From contig JANYGM010000204.1 in assembly GCA_025362415.1 (NCBI GenBank), positions 1 to 32,842 on the forward strand: a stretch of DNA of 32,842 nt, given 5' to 3'. Of this stretch, positions 7,926 to 16,324 are shown piece by piece. Under the pieces are notes generated by a model. It was not told the DNA's origin and made no database searches. It was given only the letters and a program-made list of their open reading frames with translations. Every line of letters begins with the position of its first letter. Positions within the stretch are counted from its first letter, which is position 1. The translations under genes and the position numbers were made by a program. This DNA comes from a bacterium. Lineage in GTDB: Bacteria > Bacteroidota > Bacteroidia > Cytophagales > Thermonemataceae.

Positions 7926-8026
7926 TACACTGCAAACGGGAAGAATTTCGGAAAATGTATTGAAGTCCAGCGGACTGGCTCTAATACAAAATTCATTTTT
8001 CCGAGATGCTTCCCGTTTACAGTATA
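7926..8026. repeat. About 100-nt imperfect inverted-repeat element with internal hairpin
   Basis: An outer arm ending CAAACGGGAAG (7933-7943) pairs with CTTCCCGTTT (8009-8018) and flanking bases. A second stem uses CGGAAAA (7949-7955) and TTTTCCG (7997-8003). A central hairpin AGTCC-AGC-GGACT lies at 7964-7976. It falls in the 425-bp gap 7743-8167, upstream of the gcvP promoter, so it should not be part of the gcvP leader. It could be a small non-autonomous element or an RNA gene. Confidence 0.55.
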
Positions 8027-8092
8027 AATAATTGATATTTATGTGTTATTGCATTGGATATTTTTAACAATAATTTTTCATTTATTGATTTC

Positions 8093-8123
8093 TTGCATTT
8101 TAAAACAAAATTGATTAAATTTG
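8093..8123 (+). promoter_or_regulatory. Predicted gcvP promoter
   Basis: TTG at 8093-8095, a 20-nt spacer, then TAAATTTG at 8116-8123. This fits the Bacteroidetes -33/-7 consensus and ends 44 bp before the gcvP ATG. Confidence 0.65.
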
Positions 8124-8167
8124 TGTATTAAATTCAAATAATTTTGACAATAAATATCTTCTTATAA

Positions 8168-11089
8168 ATGAAACTTAATCTCCGCAATTTTGAAAAGTTT
8201 GAGCAACGCCACAACGGCTCTAATGTCGCTCAAACGCAAGCAATGCTTGATTTTATTAAGGCAACTTCTCTTTCGCAACTTATAGACCAAACTATCCCTA
8301 AGTCTATTCAGCTCAAAAAACCGCTAAACCTGCCACAGGCACAAACAGAACAAGAATTTTTAGCCTCTTTTAAGAAAATTGCACAGAAAAATAAAGTTTT
8401 CAAATCTTATATAGGAATGGGCTATTACGACAACTTTACGCCCAACGTAATCCTAAGAAATATCCTAGAAAACCCTGCTTGGTACACTGCTTACACTCCT
8501 TATCAGGCAGAAATTGCGCAAGGACGACTAGAAGCACTTATCAACTACCAAACAATGGTAATTGACCTTACAGGAATGGAAATTGCTAATGCCTCTCTTT
8601 TAGATGAAGGAACAGCAGCAGCAGAAGCTATGACAATGCTACACGCTCAACGCAAAGGAGAACGCAAAAATGCGAATACTTTTTTTGTATCAGAACTTTG
8701 TTTTCCACAAACTATTGATTTGCTAAAAACTCGTGGAACGCCTATTGGCATCAATATTTTGGTTGGCAACCATACCAAAATAGACCTTACTGATACCAAT
8801 ATTTATGGAATTATGTTGCAATATCCTGCAGGAAATGGTGAAGTTTTTGATTATTCTGCACTAATTGCAACTGCCAAAGAATTGGGCGTTTTTGTAGCGG
8901 TTGCGGCTGATTTACTGGCACTTACGTTGCTTACACCTCCTGGTGAGATGGGCGCAGATGTGGTCGTGGGTAGCTCGCAACGTATGGGAGTGCCTATGGG
9001 TTATGGTGGTCCTCACGCTGCATTTTTTGCTACAAAAGATGAATTTAAAAGACATATTCCTGGACGTATTATAGGCGTGTCGCTTGATGCAAAGGGAAAT
9101 AAAGCCTATAGAATGGCTTTGCAAACTCGTGAGCAACATATTCGTAGAGAAAAAGCTACTTCAAACATTTGTACTGCACAGGTTTTACTTTCTGTAATGG
9201 CTGGAATGTATGGCGTTTATCACGGTGCAAAAGGGCTTAGAGCTATTGGAGAACGTGTTTTTGGGCTTACAAACCTGCTAAAACAATCTTTACAAAAACT
9301 GAATTTTGTTATTGAAACGCAAAACCATTTTGATACACTCAAAATAGCGGTTGCTGACAAATCAAAAGTGAAAGAAATTGCAGAAAAACACGAAATGAAT
9401 TTCCGTATGTTTGAGGATAGCAATAATGGTAATTTTATTGGAATTTCTCTTGATGAAACGACAACAGTAGAAGACGTAGAGAAAATTATAAATGTGCTTT
9501 CAACGGCTGAAAATAAAGAAATTTCTTTTAAAATAAGTGATTTGGCAAACGAAATTTCGCTTAATCTTCCAGAAAATTTGCTAAGAAAATCAGCGTATAT
9601 GACGCACCCAGTTTTTAGTAAATACCATATAGAACACGAAATGTTGCGTTATATGAAGTATTTGGAAAACAAAGATTTATCATTAGTTCATTCTATGATT
9701 TCTTTGGGAAGTTGCACAATGAAACTCAATGCAACTGCAGAAATGATACCTGTTACTTGGAAAGAAATGGGCGCAATTCACCCATTTGTGCCTCTTAATC
9801 AGGCGCAAGGCTACATGGAAATGTGTCAAAACCTAACAGAATGGTTGAAAGAAATTACTGGTTTTGATGCTGTTTCTTTACAACCAAATTCTGGCGCACA
9901 AGGTGAATATGCGGGACTTATGGCTATTCGTGGTTATCACCTCAAAAACGGTGATACACACAGAAATATTGCCCTTATTCCTGCGTCTGCTCACGGCACT
10001 AATCCTGCGTCTGCAGTAATGGCTGGAATGACTGTTGTCGTGACGAAAACAGACGAAAAAGGTAACATTGATTTGGTAGATTTGAAAGAAAAAGTATTGC
10101 AACACAAAGATAATCTTTCTTGTCTAATGGTTACTTATCCATCTACTCACGGGGTTTTTGAGGAAGCTATACAAGAAATTTGCGCACTTATTCACGAAAA
10201 TGGTGGACAAGTTTATATGGACGGTGCTAATATGAATGCGCAAGTTGGGCTGACTTCTCCTGCAAATATTGGGGCTGATGTTTGCCATTTGAATTTGCAT
10301 AAAACTTTCTGTATTCCTCACGGTGGCGGAGGTCCTGGAATGGGTCCTATTTGCGTGAAAGCACATTTAGAGCCGTTTTTGGCAAGCCACGTAGTTGTGG
10401 AAATCAATAAAAATAATATGGGCGCAGTTTCTGCTGCACCTTACGGAAGTGCAAGTATTTTGGCTATTTCTTATGCTTATATTGCAATGATGGGTGGAGA
10501 TGGTTTGACTCGTGCTACTCAAATGGCTATTTTGAATGCAAATTATATCAAAGAACGCTTAGATGGTCATTTTGATGTGCTTTATACAGGCTCACAGGGG
10601 CGTGCTGCACACGAGATGATTTTGGATTGTAGAGATTTCAAAAAATTTGGTGTTGAGGCAGAAGATTTGGCAAAAAGACTGATGGATTATGGTTTTCACG
10701 CCCCTACATTGTCGTTTCCTGTAGCAGGAACGCTGATGATTGAGCCAACAGAAAGTGAAAGTAAAGATGAATTAGACCGTTTTTGTGATGCTATGATTGC
10801 GGTGCGTGAGGAAATAAGAGAAATAGAAAACGGTAAATATCCACAAGATAATAATGTCTTAAAAAATGCCCCTCATACGGCTGTGGTGGCACTTTCTAGC
10901 ACTTGGGAGTATCCGTATTCTCGTGAGAAGGCGGTTTATCCATTGCCTTATGTGAAAAATGCTAAATTTTGGCCAGCAGTTAGTCGCATTGATAGTGCTT
11001 ATGGAGATAGAAATTTGATGTGTAGCTGCATTCCATTGGAAGAATATACACAAAAAGAAGAAACAACTTCTACAGCAAGTGCTAATTAG
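8168..11089 (+). CDS. gcvP: Glycine dehydrogenase (decarboxylating), P-protein
   Basis: A 973-aa PLP enzyme of the glycine cleavage system. It decarboxylates glycine and loads the aminomethyl group onto the lipoyl arm of H-protein. The single long chain carries both halves found in bacterial homodimeric P-proteins: an N-terminal domain ([20 protein letters not shown] region, about residues 115-135) and a C-terminal catalytic domain with [14 protein letters not shown]. The PLP lysine is in NLHKTF (K712), followed by the glycine-rich [10 protein letters not shown] loop. The length is typical (about 950-975 aa). It is monocistronic here: gcvT and gcvH are not adjacent. A consensus promoter precedes it and a long-stem terminator follows it. 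The ATG at 8168 fits the family start. Confidence 0.97.
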   Translation: MKLNLRNFEKFEQRHNGSNVAQTQAMLDFIKATSLSQLIDQTIPKSIQLKKPLNLPQAQTEQEFLASFKKIAQKNKVFKSYIGMGYYDNFTPNVILRNILENPAWYTAYTPYQAEIAQGRLEALINYQTMVIDLTGMEIANASLLDEGTAAAEAMTMLHAQRKGERKNANTFFVSELCFPQTIDLLKTRGTPIGINILVGNHTKIDLTDTNIYGIMLQYPAGNGEVFDYSALIATAKELGVFVAVAADLLALTLLTPPGEMGADVVVGSSQRMGVPMGYGGPHAAFFATKDEFKRHIPGRIIGVSLDAKGNKAYRMALQTREQHIRREKATSNICTAQVLLSVMAGMYGVYHGAKGLRAIGERVFGLTNLLKQSLQKLNFVIETQNHFDTLKIAVADKSKVKEIAEKHEMNFRMFEDSNNGNFIGISLDETTTVEDVEKIINVLSTAENKEISFKISDLANEISLNLPENLLRKSAYMTHPVFSKYHIEHEMLRYMKYLENKDLSLVHSMISLGSCTMKLNATAEMIPVTWKEMGAIHPFVPLNQAQGYMEMCQNLTEWLKEITGFDAVSLQPNSGAQGEYAGLMAIRGYHLKNGDTHRNIALIPASAHGTNPASAVMAGMTVVVTKTDEKGNIDLVDLKEKVLQHKDNLSCLMVTYPSTHGVFEEAIQEICALIHENGGQVYMDGANMNAQVGLTSPANIGADVCHLNLHKTFCIPHGGGGPGMGPICVKAHLEPFLASHVVVEINKNNMGAVSAAPYGSASILAISYAYIAMMGGDGLTRATQMAILNANYIKERLDGHFDVLYTGSQGRAAHEMILDCRDFKKFGVEAEDLAKRLMDYGFHAPTLSFPVAGTLMIEPTESESKDELDRFCDAMIAVREEIREIENGKYPQDNNVLKNAPHTAVVALSSTWEYPYSREKAVYPLPYVKNAKFWPAVSRIDSAYGDRNLMCSCIPLEEYTQKEETTSTASAN

Positions 11090-11107
11090 TATTCTTTAAA
11101 TTCTTAC

Positions 11108-11148
11108 AAAAATCCTATCAATATTAAAAATATTGATAGGATTTTTTC
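11108..11148 (+). terminator. Intrinsic terminator after gcvP
   Basis: AAAAATCCTATCAATATT (11108-11125) pairs perfectly with AATATTGATAGGATTTTT (11129-11146) around an AAA loop, with more T following. Confidence 0.9.
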
Positions 11149-11149
11149 G

Positions 11150-11157
11150 TATATTTG
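11150..11157 (+). promoter_or_regulatory. Candidate -7 element for the GIY-YIG gene
   Basis: TATATTTG lies immediately after the gcvP terminator and 36 bp before the next ATG. No -33 TTG is present at 19-21 nt. Confidence 0.4.
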
Positions 11158-11193
11158 AAAGTATCTTTATCATTCAATAAAATCTAAAAAATA

Positions 11194-12159
11194 ATGCAAG
11201 GCTTTGTATATGTAATGCTAAACCCATTTTTCCCAGAATGGTTAAAAATTGGAAAAACCACCAAGACATCAGAAAAGAGAGCAAGAGAGATTTATAGAAA
11301 AGGGCAAGCAGTAGAATTTTGTGTTATTTATGAAAATGAAACAACAAATTGTGATTTGTTAGAGAAAGAGGTTCATCAAATTCTTAATAATTTTCGTATC
11401 AATCCTAATAGAGAGTTTTTTACTTTACCTGTCAAAAAAGCTATTTTAGCAATAGAGAAAGTAGTAAAACGCTTAGAACAAGAAAAGAAATTAGTTCAAA
11501 TATTAAGTAATAAAGAAGTAAGTACAGAAAATTGGTGGACAGAATTAAGTTTTGTTTGGCAACAAATTTTCAGAAATCATCTTGATTTAAGATATAATCC
11601 TTATGAAGCAGAAATTTTACAAGGTGTTCATAATGTTATTAGTCATTGTCAGGAACATAGATTAAGAAGTAAAGTTTCTGATTTGATTAAAGATAGTAAA
11701 TTTAGTAAGAAATTGTTACAATGGTATAAAAAATTAGAAGACAATAAAGCGGATTTTATGCTTTTTAATACATATTTACCTTATGAACCTTCTATCAATG
11801 ACATAGAACAAATTTTTAAACTAAAAGAAATAAATTGTAGTAATAATCTAGCTGTTATTGACTTAAAGCCGTTAGAGAAACTTGTGGCACTAGAGAAACT
11901 TAATTGTATGAATACTTGTATTTTAGATTTTTTACCTATTAAAAAACTCAAAAAAATCCAAGAAATTAACTTTAATTATACAAAAATAGATAGCTTGGAA
12001 ATATTAGAAAGCTTGCCAAAACTGCAAAAAATAAGTTGTATTGATACAGATTTGCAGGCAAGTCAAATAGCTGATTTTCAAGTAAAAAACAAAGATTGTG
12101 AGGTCATTCTAAACAGTTTTTTGACCTTTGCGACAGAAACCAAAAAACAAAAATCTTAA
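11194..12159 (+). CDS. GIY-YIG (T5orf172/MUG113-like) nuclease domain fused to leucine-rich repeats
   Basis: A 321-aa protein. Residues 1-90 match the T5orf172/MUG113 branch of GIY-YIG nucleases: FVYVMLNPFFPEWLKIGKTT (4-23), an Arg at about 29-31, then LEKEVHQILN with the conserved Glu (57-59) and NPNREFF (70-76). A coiled-coil-like helix follows at about 84-105. Residues 113-200 start with a WWTELSFVWQQIF motif. Residues 205-300 contain three to four leucine-rich repeats (LKEINCSN, LEKLNCMNT, IQEINF, LQKISC). The nuclease portion should cut DNA, while the LRR part suggests protein binding. This pairing is unusual to me. It is more AT- and Lys-rich than its neighbours and lies next to a small unknown protein and a HEPN-like stump, so an accessory or defence role is possible but unproven. 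Confidence 0.7.
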   Translation: MQGFVYVMLNPFFPEWLKIGKTTKTSEKRAREIYRKGQAVEFCVIYENETTNCDLLEKEVHQILNNFRINPNREFFTLPVKKAILAIEKVVKRLEQEKKLVQILSNKEVSTENWWTELSFVWQQIFRNHLDLRYNPYEAEILQGVHNVISHCQEHRLRSKVSDLIKDSKFSKKLLQWYKKLEDNKADFMLFNTYLPYEPSINDIEQIFKLKEINCSNNLAVIDLKPLEKLVALEKLNCMNTCILDFLPIKKLKKIQEINFNYTKIDSLEILESLPKLQKISCIDTDLQASQIADFQVKNKDCEVILNSFLTFATETKKQKS

Positions 12160-12213
12160 AATGGAACTTGTTGGACTATCAGACTTGTTTTATCAAAAAT
12201 AAATCACAAAAAA

Positions 12214-12546
12214 ATGAAAGAAATAGAAGATAACTTGACCATTGTAGAAAATGAATTAGAGGATTTTCTACAAAAACACCCATCTTTAGTGGCTGCATTG
12301 CCTAAAATCAAAGAAATTATTACACAGTATTATCCAGATATTGTTTTTGAGGAGTCAATCAATACTGACGTGGAAGAATATCACACCTCACTTGTCTTAA
12401 AAGCACAAACGCAAATTTCAATGAAAACAGCTCTTGAAGTGCAAAGACGTATGTTCCACGACCCTTCATTTATAGAAATAATTAGGCAACCAGCTATAAA
12501 TCAATTTTTTACACTTAATATATTGGGTAGGATATATGAAATTTAA
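12214..12546 (+). CDS. Small protein of unknown function, upstream partner of the HEPN-like stump
   Basis: A 110-aa acidic protein not recognised from sequence. It has a predicted N-terminal helix (ENELEDFLQKHP) and a beta-rich middle (VEEYHTSLVLKAQ). Its last codons overlap the ATG of the next frame: the ATG at 12536 lies 11 bp before this gene's stop ends at 12546. Such overlap is typical of translationally coupled two-gene modules. Together with the HEPN-like start of the next frame, it suggests the first gene of a toxin-antitoxin-like pair, but no motif confirms this. Genes on both sides belong to other functions, and no promoter was found. Confidence 0.5.
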   Translation: MKEIEDNLTIVENELEDFLQKHPSLVAALPKIKEIITQYYPDIVFEESINTDVEEYHTSLVLKAQTQISMKTALEVQRRMFHDPSFIEIIRQPAINQFFTLNILGRIYEI

Positions 12547-12622
12547 CTGGCGAGATTACTTGCGTCTAGCAGAAAATTTATGTGAAGAAGATACTGAATT
12601 AGTTGTATTGATAGCTTTTTAG
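12536..12622 (+). pseudogene. 28-codon stump resembling the N-terminus of a HEPN-type protein
   Basis: The frame opens MKFNWRDYLRLAENLCEEDT, overlaps the upstream gene by 11 bp, and ends at a TAG after only 28 codons. The F-N-W-x-x-Y-L-x-L-A pattern followed by an acidic stretch resembles the start of small HEPN-domain proteins, which normally continue for 100 or more residues through an Arg-x4-His type helix. That portion is absent here. The stop lies 6 bp from the end of the convergent cvpA-like gene, so the rest has most likely been deleted. The family assignment comes from a short stretch only. Confidence 0.4.
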
Positions 12623-12627
12623 GTAAA

Positions 12628-13221
12628 TTACTGTGGATTATTACGCTGATTTCTTTGCTGATTATTATTCTTATTTGGCTGATTTTGAGGGGTATTTTTA
12701 TCTTGGTTAATAATTTTTTTGGTGTCTTCAATAATATCTTGTCCCAAAAGCATCACTTTGGAGGCATTGCTGACCAAATAAGGAGCAATAGGCTCAACGA
12801 CAGGAAAAAGCAAACTTCCTTTTAGGAGTGTGTTGTCAAAAGTTTTTAGACTATTAAACAACCACAAGAAAATACTCACAAAAAAAGCAAACTTCAACAC
12901 ACCAAAAGTTGCGCCAATAAGGTTGTCAAAACTACCCAAAACCGTACTATCCAGCACGCCTTTGAGGTAGTTGCCAAGTTTATTGATAACAAACCAAATC
13001 ACCACAAAAGTAATAATAAATGCCACGTAAGGCATTGCACTATTTTTTAGGTCTGTATGTGGCGCAATAAGTTGTAGCGTAAAATGAAAGAATTTGAATC
13101 CCAACACTATAGCCAAAAAGAACGAAATAGTAGAAATAAGGGTCATTACTGCCCCTGTTTGGTAGCCTTTGTGTGCGCCCCAAAGCAAAGGCAACAAAAT
13201 AAAAATATCAATTGTATTCAT
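12628..13221 (-). CDS. CvpA family membrane protein
   Basis: A 197-aa inner-membrane protein of the CvpA (colicin V production) family, whose members in other bacteria affect envelope stress and export. It begins MNTIDIFILLPLLWGAHKGY, matching the family's first helix and the G-x-x-x-G pattern that follows. About four membrane helices run through residue 125. A soluble tail from about 165 is very rich in Asn and Gln (NQPNKNNNQQRNQ). The length is within the family range (160-200 aa). It lies 84 bp downstream of the GatB/YqeY-like gene on the same strand and may share its promoter. Its 3' end nearly touches the HEPN-like stump. Confidence 0.85.
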   Translation of the reverse strand: MNTIDIFILLPLLWGAHKGYQTGAVMTLISTISFFLAIVLGFKFFHFTLQLIAPHTDLKNSAMPYVAFIITFVVIWFVINKLGNYLKGVLDSTVLGSFDNLIGATFGVLKFAFFVSIFLWLFNSLKTFDNTLLKGSLLFPVVEPIAPYLVSNASKVMLLGQDIIEDTKKIINQDKNTPQNQPNKNNNQQRNQRNNPQ

Positions 13222-13227
13222 CTTCTT

Positions 13228-13262
13228 TAATTATGAATTGTGAATTGTGAATTTTGAACGAA
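13228..13262 (+). repeat. Heptad array upstream of the CvpA gene
   Basis: TAATTAT, GAATTGT, GAATTGT, GAATTTT, GAACGAA in 7-bp phase, starting 7 bp outside the cvpA-like start codon. Confidence 0.7.
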
Positions 13263-13305
13263 TACAAAACACTACTATTCAGTTTATTAAGAATATTAAC
13301 TCAAA

Positions 13306-13752
13306 CTAGCTTAACAATTTCTTTACCATTTCAGAGATAAGTTTTCCCTCAAATTGCCCTGCCATTTCTTTGTTGGCAAGTCCAATAATTTTACCCATTT
13401 CCTTGATTGTTGCGTTATTTTCAGCAATAATAGCTTTAATTTTTGCTTCTGCATCTTCTGCCGAAAGTTGTTTTGGCAAGTATTTTTCAATGACGTGAAT
13501 AACGGCAAGTTGCTCTGCTGCTTGCTCTTCTCTGCCGCCATTTTTAAACATATCAAAAGACTCTTTGCGTTGTTTGAGTGCTTTTGTAAGCAAGGCTATT
13601 TCGTTGGCAGGAGTGATATTTTCTGTTGCACCACCTTTGGTTTCTTCTAATAAAATAAGTGATTTTATCTCACGCAAAGCGGTTAATGTACTCTTTTCTT
13701 GGGCTTTCATAGCCGTTTTGATGTCTTCGTTGATTTGTTCTTTGAGTGTCAT
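13306..13752 (-). CDS. GatB/YqeY domain-containing protein
   Basis: A 148-aa cytosolic protein of the GatB/YqeY family, stand-alone relatives of the tRNA-interacting tail of the GatB amidotransferase subunit. The sequence starts MTLKEQINEDIKTAMKAQEK, followed by STLTALREIKSLI. It then has the family's helical bundle and ends in the three-helix tail region (IKEMGKIIGLANKEMAGQFEG). The usual length is about 145-150 aa. Its cellular role is not settled; binding to tRNA or the transamidosome is inferred from the family. It heads a likely two-gene unit with the CvpA gene and has its own consensus promoter, separated from the act locus by a terminator. Confidence 0.92.
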   Translation of the reverse strand: MTLKEQINEDIKTAMKAQEKSTLTALREIKSLILLEETKGGATENITPANEIALLTKALKQRKESFDMFKNGGREEQAAEQLAVIHVIEKYLPKQLSAEDAEAKIKAIIAENNATIKEMGKIIGLANKEMAGQFEGKLISEMVKKLLS

Positions 13753-13779
13753 TAGGATTATTTTTTAAGAATTGTTTTA

Positions 13780-13809
13780 CAAAAATACAAAAAACATCAT
13801 TAAAAGCAA
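13780..13809 (-). promoter_or_regulatory. Predicted promoter for the YqeY gene
   Basis: On the minus strand TTG (13807-13809), a 19-nt spacer, then TATTTTTG (13780-13787), 28 bp before the start codon. Confidence 0.65.
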
Positions 13810-13821
13810 GTTATTTGAAAA

Positions 13822-13849
13822 AAGTACAAAATACGAAGTGCAAAATATG
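13822..13849 (+). repeat. Heptad array, AAGTACG type
   Basis: AAGTACA, AAATACG, AAGTGCA, AAATATG in phase. It is followed by a TTGATTATTAAG-containing stretch (about 13860-13872) that recurs next to the heptads at 28.1 kb. Confidence 0.7.
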
Positions 13850-13885
13850 AACATAAAATATTGATTATTAAGTTATTGTAGAAAC

Positions 13886-13932
13886 AAAAAACCTATAAAA
13901 TTAAGTGTAACACTTGATTTTATAGGTTTTTT
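13886..13932 (-). terminator. Intrinsic terminator at the end of the act locus
   Basis: Arms ACCTATAAAATTAAGTG (13891-13907) and CACTTGATTTTATAGGT (13911-13927), one wobble pair, loop TAA. The A-tract at 13886-13890 gives a T-run on the minus strand, downstream of actF. Confidence 0.85.
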
Positions 13933-13955
13933 ATTTCTAATTAAACGTCATTTTT

Positions 13956-13976
13956 CGTACTTCGTATTTCGTACCT
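13956..13976 (+). repeat. Heptad array next to the actF stop
   Basis: CGTACTT, CGTATTT, CGTACCT in phase, ending 6 bp before the actF stop codon. Confidence 0.65.
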
Positions 13977-13982
13977 TTTTTA

Positions 13983-15344
13983 TTAGATATTATGTGCCAA
14001 ACTTTCCTCTATCATTGGGTGATTTTTTGGAATAAGTGGTGCTTTTGAAAGTGTATTTGCCACTACATATACAAATCCACAGGCAAACATCATAATACAA
14101 CCAATTTCCATAAGTCCAAAACCACCGTGTTCTCCAACTGTTCCTGGCATTACCATTACGAAAAAATCCAAATAGTGACCAATAATAATACCAAAAGCAG
14201 CCACTTTTAAGAAAATTTCTTTGCGTTTTGCATCTCTTGTCATCAAAAATAACAAAGGAAACAAAAAGTTAATTACTAAATTCATTGGAAGCATTGGCGC
14301 ATAAACACCGTCAAAACCTTCTAAACGCTCTTTGAAGTAAATTGTTTCCTCTGAAATATTAGCATAATAAATAAGTAAAAATTGAGAAAACCAAACATAA
14401 GTCCAGAAGATACTCAATCCAAACATAAATTTACCTAAGTCGTGTAAATGGTTTTCATTTACCATTTTAAGATAACCTTGTTCTTTCAAAAGAATAATAG
14501 TCAAAGTAATTACAGAAAAACCAGTAACCAACCAACTAGCCAACATATACCAGCCAAACATTGTGCTAAACCAGTGTGTATCAATGCTCATTACCCAATC
14601 CCACGCAGATGTAGAAGACGTAACACCAAAGAAAACAAGGAATGTAGCCGCAACAACTGTATTTTTATCATAATTTACGGCTGCAAGTCTGTCCGTAACG
14701 CTATCTTCTGCCAAAGAATTAGCACGCAATTTTTCATATAACAAATACCAGCCAGCAAAATAAGCAAAGAAACGTATCACCCAAAACAGAGGGAAAGTAC
14801 CTTTATCAAGAGGCCAAAAGAACATTCCTGCTTTGCCATCAATGATACTATCATAAGTTTTGCCTGCTTTGTCGTATATATCAGCGTGTGTCCAGTGGAA
14901 CATACTTGTATGCGAAAAATATGATGCAAGGAAAACAACCAACATCACAAGTCCCGTAATAGGCAAAAATTTACCAAATGCCATAGGAATTCTTAGTATC
15001 AAAGAAGACCAGCCCGCTTTTGCCATATATTGCACCGCAATAAAGAAAACACCAGCCACAGCAATACCTGTAAATAAAAGACTATTTACCCAAAGGTTTG
15101 CCCAAACTCTAGAAATCCAGTTAAAGCCGTGATGCCCTTCTGCTGCCTTTTCAGCGTGTTTTGCGCCCTCGTGTGCAACACCTGCCGCCTCGTGATGTGC
15201 ATTAAAATCTTTCAAAGAGAAAATAACTGCGCCAATGATAAAAAGCACAAGTCCTATCCCTATTCCCATTACGAGTTTTTTCCTAAGTTCTGCAGGAAAT
15301 ACATACTTTTCGTTGAGGTCGTATTCTACGTGTTCGTGAGCCAT
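13983..15344 (-). CDS. actF: Alternative complex III subunit ActF (quinol:cytochrome c oxidoreductase membrane subunit)
   Basis: A 453-aa polytopic membrane protein, one of the two NrfD-like subunits of alternative complex III, which replaces the bc1 complex in many Bacteroidota. It starts MAHEHVEYDLNEKYVFP, with a first helix at about residues 24-44. A His/Ala-rich soluble loop (about 50-75) and about nine more helices follow. Conserved Trp/His/Asp patches such as SAWDWVMSIDTHWFSTMFGW (about residues 247-266) fit ActF. It is the last gene of the act order actABCDEF and is followed by a strong terminator. The cytochrome oxidase genes often found next are absent. The gap to actE holds a paired palindrome. 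Confidence 0.92.
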   Translation of the reverse strand: MAHEHVEYDLNEKYVFPAELRKKLVMGIGIGLVLFIIGAVIFSLKDFNAHHEAAGVAHEGAKHAEKAAEGHHGFNWISRVWANLWVNSLLFTGIAVAGVFFIAVQYMAKAGWSSLILRIPMAFGKFLPITGLVMLVVFLASYFSHTSMFHWTHADIYDKAGKTYDSIIDGKAGMFFWPLDKGTFPLFWVIRFFAYFAGWYLLYEKLRANSLAEDSVTDRLAAVNYDKNTVVAATFLVFFGVTSSTSAWDWVMSIDTHWFSTMFGWYMLASWLVTGFSVITLTIILLKEQGYLKMVNENHLHDLGKFMFGLSIFWTYVWFSQFLLIYYANISEETIYFKERLEGFDGVYAPMLPMNLVINFLFPLLFLMTRDAKRKEIFLKVAAFGIIIGHYLDFFVMVMPGTVGEHGGFGLMEIGCIMMFACGFVYVVANTLSKAPLIPKNHPMIEESLAHNI

Positions 15345-15401
15345 ATTAGAATATATTTATAAATTTTTAAAGATATTTAATGAGTAATTTTTTGGTACTT
15401 T

Positions 15402-15498
15402 GTAGAGATAAGGCATTGCCTTATCTGAATGATTTGTATTTTCGTCACAATGTAATGCTTATTGTTTGTCGTTAGATAAGGCATTGCCTTATCTCTAC
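15402..15498. repeat. Inverted pair of GATAAGGCA palindromes between actE and actF
   Basis: Each unit is itself a palindrome, AGATAAGGCA-T-TGCCTTATCT (15406-15426 and 15474-15494). The two are carried in opposite orientation by outer GTAG/CTAC bases (15402-15405, 15495-15498). A 47-bp spacer separates them. It could fold as two hairpins or one long cruciform within the act transcript. Confidence 0.85.
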
Positions 15499-15523
15499 AT
15501 AAATATCAACTAAACCACTACAC

Positions 15524-16234
15524 TTATTTTTTCGCTGCAACAGTTGCAGTAGGTGTTTTTGCAGTAGAATCTTTCTTTTCTTCTACTACAAGAAGGCTTT
15601 TTCCAGTTTCATCAACTTGTCCTTGCAGTACGTGAACATAGTTTGCCACTTGCCAACGCTCCAAAGGATTAAGTTGTGAGGCGTGCGACCACATACGACC
15701 TTTTCCGTGTGTAATAACGTGCCAAATATGTGCGCTATTTGCTTTTGCAATAGCTCCACCAGTCAAATTAGCCACACCTTGATATTTTACGCCTACTTTT
15801 CCATTACCTTTACCTTCCGCACCGTGGCAAGGACTACAAAGACGTTCATAAATAATTTTACCTTCTGCAATAGATTTTTTATTAAGAGGAAGCGGATTTA
15901 TAAGTGTTTTTTCCTCTTTTAAAATACTATCTTTATGTGTATTATAAACCATTAAGCCCAAATCAGTTTTAGAACCGTCATCATCTACAAAAGAAGTAGC
16001 ATAATTGCGGCGAGAAACCGTACCAGCAACAGGCTCACGCATATTCATTTGGTATGGGTTGATTTTGTTGAGAGAGTCATCTACTGTAACCTGACTAAGT
16101 GGGTCATAAGCAATAGATGTGTACATATTTGGCGCAAATTCTGTACCTGGGTCATTAGGATTTTGTCCACAAGACACAAGGCTCAAACTAGCTCCAAAAA
16201 GTAAAGAGGCAGATAAAATATTTTTTATTTTCAT
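15524..16234 (-). CDS. actE: Alternative complex III subunit ActE (monoheme cytochrome c lipoprotein)
   Basis: A 236-aa cytochrome c that takes electrons inside ACIII on the periplasmic side. A lipoprotein signal runs from MKIKNILS to the lipobox LVSC (Cys22), implying membrane anchoring. The N-terminal region contains the family stretch MYTSIAYDPLSQ (about 37-48). A single heme motif CSPCH lies at 133-137, and a candidate distal Met ligand is Met181 in KGRMWSHASQL. A longer frame begins at a GTG (16276), but the ATG at 16232-16234 puts the signal peptide at the N-terminus and is preferred. The Lys/Ala/Thr-rich tail after residue 218 looks disordered. The gene lies between actF and a SnoaL-like insert. 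Confidence 0.93.
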   Translation of the reverse strand: MKIKNILSASLLFGASLSLVSCGQNPNDPGTEFAPNMYTSIAYDPLSQVTVDDSLNKINPYQMNMREPVAGTVSRRNYATSFVDDDGSKTDLGLMVYNTHKDSILKEEKTLINPLPLNKKSIAEGKIIYERLCSPCHGAEGKGNGKVGVKYQGVANLTGGAIAKANSAHIWHVITHGKGRMWSHASQLNPLERWQVANYVHVLQGQVDETGKSLLVVEEKKDSTAKTPTATVAAKK

Positions 16235-16242
16235 TATTTTAA

Positions 16243-16270
16243 TAATTGTGAATTGTAAATTATGAATGCA
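16243..16270 (+). repeat. Heptad array before actE
   Basis: TAATTGT, GAATTGT, AAATTAT, GAATGCA in phase, 8 bp upstream of the actE ATG. It is what creates the spurious GTG-extended frame. Confidence 0.65.
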
Positions 16271-16324
16271 AATCACTAACTTACTTATTTTCTATTGATT
16301 ATCAAGTTATTATATTGTGAACAC

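Noticed and set aside
7926-8026. Possible glycine riboswitch for gcvP
   Set aside because: The structure lies upstream of the predicted gcvP promoter (8093-8123), so it would not be in the leader RNA, and it does not show the tandem aptamer pattern of glycine riboswitches.
12543-12731. 62-codon minus-strand frame at the end of the CvpA gene
   Set aside because: It is an alternate reading of the Asn/Gln-rich cvpA tail and the HEPN-like stump, with no independent support.
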